A stretch of 64,000 nucleotides of DNA from Chionis minor (GCA_013398295.1 VZSF01010416.1:1696098-1760097), one strand, 5' to 3'. Positions 12,701 to 25,900 are shown, counted from the first letter of the stretch. Program-made: numbers and translations. The notes: a model not told the origin generated them from the letters alone.

Positions 12701-12951
12701 CTTATTCCCCACTTTCGGGTTCACATGCCTAGCACACTTTTTCAAGGTATCAGTATGCTTTTATTATCACAAATGTTATCATACATCTTGATTTTCGAAT
12801 TCAGAAAATTACAAATGAAGATTTTGATCAAATAAGACAGAGCACAAGAAGGATGGTGCATATTCCGACCTTCACCCAGTAAAGCATACTCATCATTCTC
12901 AACACAAGCAGACTTACACTTGTTGGGCACACTTAGTTCAGAGTGAGCTTC
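6717..12951. other. Intronic, nothing clearly recognised
   Basis: AT-rich intronic sequence with short A- and T-runs. A small perfect hairpin, CATATGCA/TGCATATG, lies at 8900-8920. The open frames at 7103-7384, 8670-8987 and 11517-12011 have hydrophobic or lysine-rich compositions expected of chance frames in AT-rich DNA and match no family I know. Confidence 0.5.
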
Positions 12952-13342
12952 ACTTCAACTTCCTGGAGAAGAGAAGGTTGAGGGGAGACCTTATCACTCT
13001 CTACAACTACCTGAAAGGAGGTTATAGCCAGATGGGGGTCAATCTCTTCTCCCAAGTCACAAATGATAGGGCAAGAAGAAACGGCCTCAAGTTGTGCCAG
13101 GGGAGGTTTAGGTGGGATATTAGGAAAAACTTCTTAACCGGAAGGGTTATCAAGCATTGGAACAGGCTGCCCAGGGAGGTGGGGGAATTGCCATCCCTGG
13201 AGGTATTTAAAAGACGGGTGGACGTGGTGCTGACGGACATGGTTTAGGGGTGATTTTGGCATAGGTTTATGGTTGGACTCAATCTTGAAGGTCTCTTCCA
13301 AACCAAGTGATTCTTTGATTCTATGATTCTATGGTTCTATGA
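12952..13342 (+). mobile_element. CR1 LINE, 5'-truncated 3' end
   Basis: The + strand encodes the familiar bird CR1 tail: an [19 protein letters not shown] segment near 12975, [15 protein letters not shown] near 13085-13130 and HWNRLPREV near 13155, then the short 3' untranslated part and tandem ATTCTATG-type octamers ending at about 13342. Only the last ~390 bp is present, the usual 5' truncation of CR1 insertions. The 89-codon open frame here is a relic of the LINE polyprotein, not a host gene. Divergence is moderate. Confidence 0.93.
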
Positions 13343-13774
13343 GTGGGCCCCAATTTGCACAGTGTAGCAGCACTACTTTCAAACATATCCTAATTCGGGA
13401 ACTTACTTATTATCCCACAAGCAAGTAGTTTTCCTCAGCTACTTGCGTAAATCAGGTTTCCACATGTGAATTAAGGTTTATAAACTAATCCCTATTATTA
13501 TCATTTGTCAACAGGAGTATGTGAAACCGTGCTAATTTGAATGCAAGCATGGTTGCCCTATCCTGTTTGTACATATTTCATTGTGAGTATTTTACATTGT
13601 TCTATATGCAAGCCAATTTTAATGCAAACTATTTAATTTCCCCTAGGTAACGAGAAGGTAAAGAAGGTAATCAAGATGTAAATCAAGATTCTGCTGTTTC
13701 CCTGCTAGTACAAATGTAACATGAATTAAAGTCTGATTTACCAAGAAAACAGGCATTGTTCTAAGGCAAATGAC
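13343..13774. other. Intronic spacer between two CR1 copies
   Basis: AT-rich sequence with no recognisable feature. Confidence 0.5.
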
Positions 13775-14420
13775 CTCAGATATCATTTGCTTCATCTCAC
13801 TACCGTACAGAAGCATCAGGTCTACTTCTGGCACTCTGGACAAGTTCCTGTCTAATCTATGTTGCAGAAATCTAACGATGGACACTATAATTTTCCTAGG
13901 CAGGCCATTCTAGTGATTCACTGCCTTTACAGCTAAACGCCTTTACCTAATACCTATTCTGAATTCTCCTTCAGCACTTCCAATGTGCTGCAAGAGTTCA
14001 AGTCCATTACTTACTGTCTCAATCACAAGTGACAACACATACTTGAAAATTATTATGTTTTATCTCAGTATTCTTTCCCAACAACCTTAAGTTCTTCCAT
14101 TTTTCCTTGCAGATCACCTACTACATTTCTGATCAGTCTCTTTGCTTCTCTTTCAGCTGCCTCCAGTCAGTCCGCAGTTTCCTTGAAGTGAGTGAAGTAT
14201 GCAAAAAAGATACGGTTTGGCCTCACTCATGCTGTGAAGAGCTAAAATATTACTCCACATGTGCTGTAGGCTATGCTTCTGCTTATACATCCCAGGATGC
14301 TCTTTCCCCTCTCCAAGTATAAGATCATTTTGAATTCTATTTTAGCCTCTGACTGATCTTTCCTAGAATGGTGCCATCACATAGAAATTTAATTCTGTCA
14401 TCTAAGTCTAATGAGGAACA
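13775..14420 (-). mobile_element. Ancient CR1 LINE fragment
   Basis: In + orientation the sequence follows the reverse complement of old amniote CR1: 'GGCACTCTGGACAAGTTCCT' near 13831, 'GATGGACACTATAATTTTCC' near 13877, 'AGGCAGGCCATTCTAGTGAT' near 13898, TTTACCTAATACCTA near 13942, and a 'GCCTCACTCATGCTG' segment near 14219 followed by ACATCCCAGGATGC near 14287. The order agrees with the consensus, but divergence is high and both edges are approximate. The 71-codon frame at 14107-14322 is chance. Confidence 0.65.
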
Positions 14421-14989
14421 GGATGCCACAGAGTCCTACCCAATACTTTTTTTTCAGTTTTGACTGTGAACCATTAACAACCACTCTCTGGATAGCGTTC
14501 AAAGTAATATTGCATCAGCTATAATATAATCTCATCTATATCTTACTTCCACATTTAGTTAATGATAGTATTACTAATAACAAGGACAAAGCCCTGCTAA
14601 ATCAAGATTAAACAGAATCTACTATTTCTTCTCCAACTATAAAACTCATAAAATATTCTTTTTTAAAACTGTACCAACTTTGCTGTTAAAATTATACCCC
14701 AGTTTCTATTGGATTTCACACAAGTGTTTTACTTCAGAATTGTTTTATATGAAGAGAAAAGTTAAACGATCTACCTCTTAACACTAAGAAAAACTTCTTA
14801 GAAAAGCATTCTAATACTATCTCTCTTCTGTTAAACAAAAAGAATCGCATTGCTTTTACAGTTTACTGTGGGGAATCTTTCCTCTTCAGAGACAAACAGA
14901 AGATGTCTGGTAAGAACATTAGATGGGGAAAAAATACCATCCCTAGTGCTTCAGCATTCACTAAGATGTGTCAAGTTTAAATGAGTCAT

Positions 14990-15019
14990 AAAAAAAAAAA
15001 AAAAAGAAAAAAAGAAAAA
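14990..15019. repeat. A-rich low-complexity tract
   Basis: Run of A interrupted by single G bases, visible directly. No clear retroposed body precedes it. Confidence 0.85.
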
Positions 15020-18000
15020 GCCTTCTTCCCTCACAAGGAATCAATTTTGAAAAAGAACAGTCAAATGAGCGTTTTGCAGAATATGACACAGTGCTTGGAA
15101 TCTCCAAATAACAGAGTACTTCCCTTGAACATCAATTACAACAATGCACAAGTTACTTTGTCCAGAGAAGAAATAACATTTATTAGCCATGTTCTGTTGC
15201 CTTTATACTGTATCTTAGCGACCTAATGGTATTACTTCAGCAACATTGTTGTTGGAGTAGAGATGGGCCCAAATTGAATTCAAATACTCTTGAGCCTCAC
15301 TTAGCAGGGACGTAGGCTAGGACACAGTTTTTAGCCTGGGTCAAAGAGGAAATAGGTAGCAGAGAGCTCAGAAGGGCTTGAGGGGAGAAAATTGAAAATG
15401 AAATGGATTAAACTGTAAACAGAAAAGAGCAAACAAAAAAGATTATTTAAAAGGAAAATGCTGAAGAACAACAGACTTTTAGAAAGGTATGACTAAGCAA
15501 CTATGAACTATACAACTACCCAGGCTCCTTATTTCTTGTTTTACATGTATTTAGTGCTTGTGGAAACAAATCACAGTTTAATATATTTGATTAACTCTAC
15601 AGGCTATGCAGAGTCTTTTTACTCTCTATATTGACTTCAGTGGGACTACTCATATTATGCAACATTTATGCACAAATCTTTGCAGAAGCACACCTTTCCA
15701 AAGTACGTCCTGAAAACAAACCCTGCAGGCGTGTTAATTCTGCCTGGCAAGTCCTATGGACATCCTCCATATTCAAAGTTAATAGTTTGTTATTTCCAGG
15801 GCATGTTAGAAATCATTAATCAGGAGAAATATTTTTTCCTTCTCCTTTCCTTTAATGAATTAAACATGGCACATATACACAATCTTCATTCTTCTGACCA
15901 CATTGTCAGTAAAATACTATTTGAAGAAATTTAAAGAAGTCTAAATTTCAATCAAAAATGTTTCAAGCAAAATGAGAAAAATATCTCTTAGGGTCACTAA
16001 CCTTGATCTCCGATTTTTTTTCCGTCAGGCTTAAGGATGGGTCTGCTTGTCCTGAGTTCAGAATTTCTGCTCAGTAACTTCTGCATTACTCTGGTTGATG
16101 AGGTCAGAGTACCCAGGTTGAGGGAAAATTGTTTATAATAATTCAAGTTATAAACAAGCCAGCATTGTCAGAAGCAACTCATGGTGTTGGCCCATTTTAC
16201 TGTCCTGTACATACTATCCAACCATGACCCTGAAGTTTAAAATACTTCTCTTGTAATGATTATAAAAAACAGAATAATTTCATGTGTCATACAATGCCAA
16301 GTAAAGTCTAACCATTTACGTTCTTCAGTTGTCTATGTTCAGAGTGTAAGAGGTACCTTCCCTGAGCCTTGGTCCTCAGCTTCCCTTTGTCATGTTGGAA
16401 CACCCACTTTGAAGCCACCCTCCTCAAAGAAATACCCAAAAAAATTATAACATTCAGCTAAAAAACTTCTTTATTTCTGGATGCGTTGAGGTTTTTAAAT
16501 GTTTCTATCACACTTTATTTTTGTATATGCAGAATGATGGAAGTTTCAATGATTTAAAATTTTCCATCGTCTAAGGATGATTAAGCCTGATTACCTAGAC
16601 ACTTTGAGAGGAGGTTAATTCCCATAGCCATAAGACTTCCTGGCAGGCAGAAGAAAGAGACATGCAATATAAATACTGTTCACCCTCTTCTTTGGTGTTT
16701 GTTTAAAGTTCTCTTTGGAACAAAATGTCCATGGAAATAGGAAAAAAGAATGGAAACAGATTAAAATCAGGGAGAGGGAAGAAGAGAAACCCTCCTGAAG
16801 TCCTGAATTATGGAATTTCCTGTCCTGTGAATGCTAGATAGCCTGGCATTGGCTTTATGTCTATTACTGAATATTATATATTATATTTGGTTTCCTCTAA
16901 CAGATACTGGCCTAAAGAGAAAACATGTGAGCTGTTATTTCTGCTAACTACAGGAAAAGTTTTCAGCCTCAGTGTTGGACACATTTAGTGGCGGCAAAAA
17001 AGACTACTTCCCTGCGTATGCCTGTTTATAATTGAAGTAGTAATTATACCAACTGCCTGCAACACATAGGCTAGTTACATACTCTATGCTGCCTTTCTAC
17101 AGTTAAGATTTTTGTGACTGGTATGTATAAACAAACAGAAATTGCTCTTGCTCTGCCAGTAATTTTTACATCAAGTATCTCAATCCACAATTATTTAATG
17201 TACATTTCCTGATTATTTTAAGTATACCCGTCTTGGAGACCAGTCTCTGGTGGTGGCAAAGACCTGGCATTTGGGAGGTATTTTTCATGGGAGATTTTCC
17301 ACAAATTTTGCTATGAATTAAGAATATCCTGTGACAATCACCACAGAGTGTGCTGAGATTTTAAAAGAAGTTGTTGCTAAGGAAATTAAAGACAGGAAAT
17401 AAAACTTTTTTGAAGAGTAAATTTTCTGTGCTTTTGTTATTTGTTCTACACACTGATTATTGGTAAAGATGCAGTTCTGAGCTCCTATATATTTATAAGC
17501 AGGCATATACTTTGAGTTAAACTACATAGTACAAAAAGAGATTCCATTTTTTGCTGAGAATTGCATTCATTAGAACATCTTCCTTTTTTCCATCTTTTCT
17601 TAGAATCTTTTCTATAGAATCAAAGCTTCTATAATTTTACATTTTATATGAACGTTTACATAACATGAGGGAGCAGAAACAGAGGGTCTCTCAAATAGAA
17701 AGCCTTTTTCCTGTGAAATTAATGTGAATGGTAGTATTGTAGAATCCTCAGGCAGGAAAGACAGGCGACCAGGAAAATATTACAAATATATGGTCGGAAG
17801 GGGGCTTCATCTTCCATTTTCCTAGCCAAAGCTATCTTCTGGATAAAATGTTGTAGGATATAACTGTAGACTGTGAAACACAGGAACCTAATTAAGCCTC
17901 ACAAAATTAAGTGTCAGTTGTTTTATAAAAAGTCTGTTTGACTGAAATGTATTTTGAGCCTAACATTACAACTGCAGTAGTTCACCATTACTAACATATG

Positions 18001-21000
18001 TGTTTAGCAGATGAAATACAACCTACGTTATCTAACAACAGTAGGAAATCATAAAATGAGAAACAAAAACCTAAATGCAATATGGTCAATATATTTAGTC
18101 AATACTTTTATCTCTGAAAAGAGTACCAGAACTTTAATGTTCACCAGTAGTCACAATCTTGACTTCATCTGCACCTTCAGAGAAGAATATCTCCATCAGC
18201 AGTCCTTCTGGCATTCCTAATTAAACAATAATCTACTGATTTACCAACATGAGCTGGAATATAAAAGAAATCACACAAAACAGCTTTGGAATGAATAGCC
18301 TTGCAATTCTAAAATCCCAATTCACTAAGCCATGATAACTTTAGTGCCATTTGGTGGAAAGCACAATATAGATATCTGTAAACACATTTAATATGCAAAT
18401 GGTAATATAATTATGTTTTTAAATCTTCCCTTAAATTTTAGGTCATGTAATATAAATACGATCCAAAACTTTCAGACTGTAAGAATTTTTTATAATGTTA
18501 TAAGGGCACTGTATGCTCTCTTCCTGAAGATTAAAGACTCAGTAAAGACACCCAACTATATGAAAGCAAACATGCATTTCTATTTTCATAAGTCAGAAGT
18601 GTAGCCATACAGCCACAATTCTTACATAGATATTGGAATTTTTCTGGAACCATGACAACACAGTATGAGTAGCAAGTTTTCCATCTTCCTTTGTAAATCA
18701 AACAAGGAATAAAGGAATTAAAAAGAGATTGAAGCAATTTTATTTTTATTAAAATAGAATGGATGTAGCAGTTGAAGTTTTGTAGAAAATGCCAGGCAGT
18801 TATAAACATCTATTTTCTCTAACAGAAAAAGACATAATGATACCCAATGGTTAGATGCTGAAACTAGACAAATACACACAAGAAATAAGGAACATTTTGT
18901 TAATGAAGATAATTAGCAACTAAGATAACTTATTCAGCAATGGGGAAAATTTCTTCACAATTTATGGATGTTAGGCAAAGAGAGCATTGGTCATTTCCTG
19001 TAAGACAGGCTTTGCACTTATCTGTAATTGTAACTATCTTTATCTGTACTGGTTCCTCTCTGAATTCCTTTTTAACACTGGTAATGTGAACTGGAGACAA
19101 AAGGTCTTACTGATGCCTCTTATAATGACACTAATGCTACCTTCACTTAATATATTCAAGATCATTTTTATCAACACATCATATTGATGCCTCACAGTCA
19201 CAGCTGATCAGCTAATATACCCAACCATTTATTTGGCTTTGTGTTTTGCAATTGATGGTTTCCATTTTATGACAGTTTCATGTTATTAACCACTAAACCT
19301 CACAGTTCACCTCTCATACCTTACTTCAATCATATTGCTTAAGTTCCCTGTGGTCCTCTATATTTACCTAATTCGATCCTCATCTTTAATAGTTGTGCTT
19401 CCCGTCTTCATATTATTGTTGAAATTTCATTGGTGCAACCAAATTACAACAAAACTACTAATGAATATACCAAGACAGACCAGAAGCAGATGAAAGCTGT
19501 GTTCCACTGATGGAACTGCTGAATTGCTGCTCCGAAATTCTTCGTAACCCAAATAAAAGGAATACTAAACTACCCCAAAAGACTCAAGAGAAAATAGGAA
19601 TGCCACGATATCTCTGTTCATGGATAAAGACAGACCTGGGTCATGAGTTACACGTGTTGCTTGAATGTTTGCCTGTGGTTGAAATTGTTTAGTGAACAAC
19701 AAGAGTTCTGTATTATTGTAGACTGACAAGACACTTTTCCATAATGTCTCTTCATAAAAAATGGTATCCACATCTGTGTTTACATGAGGCAGAGGAATGT
19801 ACAGGCAGAGAACAATGTCTCTACAGGAATGAGGTGAGAAAATAATGCAAGAAGTCTACTGGGATGTAGGCAGTAAAGACTGGAACTCCAAAATTATGTC
19901 TTTAGAGCTTGACTAAGGTTATCTGGTGCACTAGATATAACATTAACTAAGAATGTCTCATCCTTGAGCCACAGACATACATTATGGTTTGCAGGATCAG
20001 GATCTCTGTGTAAAATTCTTGTGATTTCAGAATATTACTGCAATATGTGAGTTGAATTATAAAATGTAACACTGTTTGCCAGTGGCAAATACGATGAACT
20101 TAAAAGTAACAAAATACACCAAAAAAATGAGAAATAGATAAAAGAAAATATTTTTGGTAAGATAATGTATTTAGAGAAGTAAATGTTCAGAACAATAAAA
20201 GAAGGAAGCCAATAATATACGTGTTCCTTTAATGAAAGTAGAATGTGATACTATATTTTGAAATGCAGTATGCAATTTGGTATTATTTAATCTTCTAGCT
20301 AAAGTTCTTTTAAATTTTAATTAATAAATATTTCTTATATAATTACTTATGTTACAGAGGACTGAAATGCAAGCTTTAAAAATCAGTTTATTTCATATTA
20401 AAAATTGCTTTATTTCTCATTACAAGAATCTTACAGGATTCTACAATGTCATCTTATAGTCTGCCCACTCTTCCTAAAGTTTCAAAAAGAAAAATTGGAA
20501 AAGTTCACACATAAAGGCATTATCACTTAAAATTTTGCAAAAACAAAGTCAGCTTGCAATATACAAATCTTACTACATGAATATATTTGCAGGTATAAAG
20601 TACAGGTCTATTTTTTGCAGTCAGTAGTCTGCAAAGACAATCCTACAAAGGCATACGTACTTCCTAACTCTTTATTACTTACCTGCAGTAAACTTATTCA
20701 TTTTAAAATTAATCAAGGTACAAATCTCTACAGAATCAAAGACAGGATAGGATCACTGCCTGGGAATACATTTTTGCAGATATAAACAACTCAAATTGGG
20801 AGAAAAATTCACTCTGTAATGTCATATATAACTTGGTAATTGGCATCATGAAACACAATGAGAGCTGTCTAAGTAAATATTTTTTACATTGCAGGGAAAA
20901 TTGTTTCTTAGAATGGAAGAAGAGTTTCAAGAGGAATGCAATCTTGAAAAGTAATATAGCCTTCTCTTTTAAGTCATCAATAGCTAAAGTTCAGAAAAAG

Positions 21001-21254
21001 CATCACTTGGTTTGTTTGTTAGCATTAGTTTGTTTCTAAAGTCTCCACTTTTCAGTTTTAAATATATGGTCAATATTTTCCCTATGGTTTTTCTTTTAAG
21101 GGCTTCTTATTTTTATAGTCTTATGTTCTATCCCAACTGAAATAATGTTATTACCTTATATGCACATTTCTAAAATCTTTCTCTACCTTTGAAGTATTAT
21201 TGTCCTCATTAATATACAGCGCTTTCCAATTTAGTACAATATAAGAATGTAATT

Positions 21255-21340
21255 CAAGGTCTATTCCTCTCCCACATCATTTATAAAATTGTCAAATAAA
21301 ATTAGACTTATCACCAAACTTGGCAGTTCTTTAATGAGCA
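21255..21340 (-). mobile_element. Possible ancient CR1 scrap
   Basis: The stretch 'CATCATTTATAAAATTGTCA' followed by AATAAAATTAGA and, further on, TTGGCAGTTC resembles the reverse complement of an internal ancient CR1 segment (the 'CATTTATAAA.ATGTTAAA.AAAAT' landmark). It is short and diverged, so this is a weak call. Confidence 0.3.
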
Positions 21341-21654
21341 GTTTCATCTTGGTTGTAATTATATTTGTTTGTGTACGTCCAGTAATTTTTTCATTTTATG
21401 TCCTGCATATTATTTTAACTTTTTACATTTTACTCATTGGAAATCATAAATGTTTTCCATTTTCAGTTTGGAATTTCTATGTACTACTTTACATACATTG
21501 GTTTATACCTATATAAAAATTTGAAAAAGTCATTAATATTACAAAAGCACCTAGTGAAGGACTTTGTTGTATGTTATTAGCTGTTTTATTATTGTTACTG
21601 CCGCTGCTTTTGTCTGCTAATTATTACAGCAGGAACTAAATGGCAGTTACTGTT

Positions 21655-21694
21655 GTTCACTAAGAAGTGTGTATGTTCACTAAGAAGTGTATAA
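21655..21694. repeat. Two-copy 20-bp tandem duplication
   Basis: GTTCACTAAGAAGTGTGTAT (21655-21674) is followed directly by GTTCACTAAGAAGTGTATAA (21675-21694). The first 16 bases are identical and differences are confined to the last four. Confidence 0.9.
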
Positions 21695-21844
21695 ATCACT
21701 GTTGCCTACCAGTCCATGTTTCCTTACTGATGCATGTACTGTCTCCTTAAATTTCGTTCCGTTACTTTCTAAGGCTTGCCAGGATGCTTAGCAAGGTTAT
21801 TCTTTTACCCTTACTTTATTACTCTGTTTACAGGGTTTGCTCTT

Positions 21845-22075
21845 TCACGTCTTAAATGCCTCTGTGCAAACGCATGTAGCATGGGGAATAAACAGGAGGA
21901 GCCGGAGACGTGCGCGCACCTGTAGAGCTACGAGGTCAGGTTGGATGGGGCTTTGAGCAACCTAGTCGAGTGAAAGGTATCCTTGCCCATTGCAGGGATG
22001 TTGGAATTAGGTGATCTTTAAGGTCCTTTCCAACTCTAACCATTATAAGATTCTATGATTCTATGTTTTCTGGCT
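21845..22075 (+). mobile_element. CR1 LINE with internal deletion (endonuclease start joined to 3' end)
   Basis: The left part, about 21849-21932, encodes the start of the CR1 endonuclease domain: LKCLCANAC, then SMGNKQEE, with a stop in the following helix. Directly after 'AGAGCTACGA' the sequence switches to the CR1 3' end, GGTTGGATGGGGCTTTGAGC, then a decayed CCTTGCCCATTGCAGGG and terminal ATTCTATG octamers ending at about 22075. Most of the endonuclease and the whole reverse transcriptase are missing between the two parts. It is a deleted or template-switched copy, not a simple 5' truncation. Confidence 0.88.
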
Positions 22076-22095
22076 AAAATTCCTGACAAGTTTTT

Positions 22096-22118
22096 AAAAA
22101 AGAAAAAAAAAAAAAAAA
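22096..22118. repeat. A-rich tract
   Basis: Near-pure A run shortly after the CR1 3' end. Avian CR1 copies end in octamers, not A-tails, so it is probably an independent mononucleotide repeat. Confidence 0.8.
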
Positions 22119-22541
22119 GCTGAGATTTTCACAATTATATTTACTAATTGCCATTGAAACTGTCATATCCAACTAGCATACACTTCTGGATTTAAGTATG
22201 TCTTTCCAAAGATTCTGCAAACAGTTCTACCAAAACACTACTTCATTTTCCCACTTTCAGCTAATCTAAACCAGAAAGAATGAAGTCAGCCATTTTAAAA
22301 GGATGGAATTAATTTCCTTATTTCCCCAATAATAGGGTTAATTTGCTTTTTTCTAAGTATATGACACTAAAAATCCTTCAGCATTAGAAAAAAACCCCAA
22401 AACTGCAATTATTCTCAACATTCCCTAACATTAACATTCTGAACGCTCTTTTCAAAATGGAGTAAAGCCAAGGAAAAAAAGTATCACTGCTTAACCACTA
22501 ATTTTTCTGACATTATTCCCTAGTTAAGAGTAAAACCTTAG
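22119..22541. other. Intronic spacer, nothing recognised
   Basis: AT-rich sequence between the deleted CR1 and the GC-rich block. No feature is visible. Confidence 0.5.
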
Positions 22542-22991
22542 TGTCAGGGCCCAAGATGCACCCCCCTGTTCCTGTGAAATTTTTTAGCTGCCCACAGGCA
22601 AGGTCAGAAGTGCCACGGTGCTGTGGTGCAATCTTCAGCCTGTTGGGGAAAGAGCTGCAAGACGCAGGGACCTGGCCCACCCCGCTTGGGGGCTGCATGT
22701 AACCTCAGGCTCCCAACCTTGTCCTTTGCCCGAGCCACATGGTCTCTACACCTGTGCCTGGCCACCTACCTCACTGACCTGGACCCTGACCCATGGTCTT
22801 GACTTTCTGGCTTGCCATTGGCTTGTCATCATGGACTTGGACGGTAATTTGGACACTTGGCTGAACCTGGCTACCATCCCCAGGACTGCCTTGCTCTCCT
22901 CATCGAGATCTCTGCTCCCGCCTCTCTTGTCATTCACCGTTCCCAGCTCTCCAGCCCATAGCGAGCATCCCGCACTCGTTGCTCCCTAACA
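22542..22991 (+). mobile_element. GC-rich LTR-like block, unclassified
   Basis: This ~450-bp block is sharply richer in G and C than its surroundings, begins TGTCAGGGCCC and can be read to end CCCTAACA, giving TG...CA termini. The CCTGGCC/GACTTGGAC/CTTGGCTGAACC style of repetition resembles avian ERV LTRs. However, no 4-6 bp target duplication flanks these ends, and no AATAAA lies inside. An alternative reading uses the direct repeat TTAGTG at 22538-22543 and 23019-23024. The open frames inside (for example 22618-22989) are by-products of GC content and match no protein family I know. Confidence 0.45.
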
Positions 22992-25900
22992 ATTACTATT
23001 AAAATGCTACTGCTTATGTTAGTGCTTTCTTTAGCTTTCTTTTATTATGAAAATCAGATTCTTATCTATAAGTTCAGCTATAACATTAAATTTCATTGGT
23101 CCAAATTCTGATTAAGTCCTTTGTGCTGAAAATCCACCTATTCAAAAATTATAAGAATCTGCTTCCTGAAGAAATGATAGTCTGCCGTAAAATCTATTTG
23201 TGTATTCCTTAAGAGTTTCTTTCTTTTAAATGGAAAGTCTGTAACCCTTACAGGGCATCTTGCACCGTATTCATATGGAAAAACTAGATCTGCCATTCAT
23301 AAGCAGAGATGCTGTGGGCTAAAATTATGAAAATCCTGTGAATTTGAGGAAATTCCTGCCATTGCGGTTGCAAAAGAAATTTATTTCACATTTAAATCAT
23401 TAAACAAATATTATATTAAAAATATTTAAAAATTAAAATAATGTAGATTTCAAATCATCTCAGTACAATTCATTATTGCAGAACATATATTTTTCACCAC
23501 TGAAATGATAGCTAAAATAATTAGTATTTTCCTTTGCAGCGCAGAATTGTGGAATTTCTGACCTCTACCACTAGCTCAAAAAATCCTCAAAAAACAAACC
23601 CCAAAAAAGCTGGAAAAAAAAGCCCACCTGACAAAATAATCATCAATATATCACTGAACACAATCATTAACAAACTGAAACAGAGTTTCAGTCTTGGAAG
23701 AAAAAGGATGGATGATACCAGAAATGCAAAACATTTCAGTGTGGTATAAGTTATTAGTGTTATTATCAAGTGTACAGCTGCTGCTGAACAAACTGGAGTT
23801 TTCTCTCTTGTTTTGATTCTGCTTTGTTATAGGTACATTTGGCTCTGATGAGAGGTGGTAATTTCCACTGGCTCTGAAAGGACTGAAAAAAAAATCACTT
23901 AATATGTCTTTCGCACCTTTGGTTATTACTAATCTAAGAAACTTTAAAGGTCATGTAAATAATAGCTACATTAATACCAAAATTTAGATTTTTCTTCATT
24001 AATAGAACACAGGTGAAACTTAGTCAACCATTTTGGGCAGTCAAGTTTTTTTCCTTTAGCATATTTTTAATACACCCTTTTCCAAGCACACCATATAGAC
24101 ACATTAAACATTGTATTGTGCAGCAATACTTGGGCAGCAATACATAAGTTCCCAAGGTATCTATCTTTTAAAACTTTTTAAAGTACCTTTAGGACTAAAA
24201 ATGTTGAGGTCATACAGCCTTCATGATTGCAGGGTAGACAGAAATACCAATTGTCAAACAGTGCTATCTTACTTTTTTTTGCTTTGTGTCTCACATCATT
24301 AAAAAATAACTTTTCATTACCTAATACGGCAGCTAAACAAGCACTGCACTATTTATATTTTCTATTCATGCATCTGCTGTGATATTCACCTTTGACTATC
24401 AATATTCTACTTCTTAATCCATTACAATGTTAGCCACAGAATGGAAAATGCTCGCAGTTGTTATAACATTATCAAGCTCAATCTTTTATGAGTTACTCTG
24501 GTCACCTTTCTAGACAAACAAAATGGTGCCGCTGAATCGCATTATACTACAGTGTAAAAAGAAAAAGACTTTCAGAAATTTTAGTAGAAGATTAAGAATA
24601 ATTATTAATGATTAAAATGCATCTGTATTGTCTCAAAGGATTCATACAGAGAATGTCAACTGAAATTTAAGATTATGAGAAAGAAACGTGTTGCTCAGAT
24701 TTCCCATATTTGATAAAATTTCTGCTCAGTAATAACCTGAAAGCTGAAATAACACTTGTGTGGCAACCGACCTTACAGCTCTGTTTCTTCCAATGCTTTA
24801 CTGCTCAGGGGCTCTCCAAGGAAAATAAGAGGTCACAATTTATGCACATTACTTTCTTATTTATACCTTATGATTTTGAGAGTATAGTTTATATTAGTGG
24901 AAGCAAAGAATTAAAGTATTGATCAAACTAAAGTACACGTTTGGCATAGACAATTCTTTGTACAGTCCTGACACTGTATTTCAACCTTGAAGTAGAATTC
25001 TAGTGCTCTAAGCCAGTTGAAGAAACCGAAAATTTTCACCTGCTATTTCATGTCAGCCAGTAAATGCATACACACAAACCTGAATTAGCAGACTTGTGTG
25101 ACTATATGGGTACTCCCAAAATAACATCACTCACTTTCAGATATAGTCTTTTTTGGTGTAACATTTCTTGGTTTCAGTATTCTGGTAACTCCTTCAATTT
25201 CTCCAACACTTAGAAGTAATAGTCACTGTAAGTTTATCCACTACTTTCATTAAAAAACTAAATGTTAAAATAATTTAAAACTAAGAGTATGTGTGTGAAG
25301 TAAGGAATGAGGATGATAGTCAAAGTATAACAATAAAAATAAAAACTAATTCAAGTGCCTGAAATCAAAGAAGAACCTGAGAACCCTAGAATGAGGATAC
25401 AATCTGCAAACAGGGGTTCTTACTGGAAAGAATTAACTGTTGAGCAAGGGTTTGTCCTCAAAGTGGAGCAAGAGAAGAGAAAAGTTGTCTGCATACCAGG
25501 AACAAATGTGGCAGGACACAGAATTGAGGGCAAAGAGAGGAACCCTCCTGGATGTGGGAAAAATTATGATGATTATTCTTCGTATCTGGGCAAATAACAC
25601 TGCCACTTCCTTGCAAGAATCTATTACATAAAAAAATCTACCAGACAAGAAAAAAAAAAAAAAAAGTTGAAGAAGTAGACACAAAAATGATCTATAATGG
25701 AATAATTTCAGTCACTGAGAGAAGTGTGACAAAACATCAAAGATGATTCAAAGACTGGTATTCTGAGGAAAGTTTGGGGATTTTCAGTTACTGTGAGATA
25801 TTCATAGAGTATTCTAATTGGGAATGACAAGAGTTGAGCTCTGAAAGTGCTAACTTTCTGAGATCAAATAGCTGATAAAAAGAGTCACAATTTAAAACTA

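Larger units (their letters stand above)
14421..21844. other. Intronic; mostly nothing recognised
   Basis: AT-rich sequence. It contains an A-rich tract at 14990-15019, a possible ancient CR1 scrap at about 21255-21340 and a 20-bp tandem duplication at 21655-21694. No coding or RNA-gene signal was seen. Confidence 0.5.

Noticed and set aside
12978..13247. 89-codon frame that looks like a conserved protein
   Set aside because: It is the CR1 polyprotein tail, commonly mis-annotated as a host protein in bird genomes.
22618..22989. 123-codon plus-strand open frame
   Set aside because: Contained in the GC-rich LTR-like block; no domain or family resemblance.
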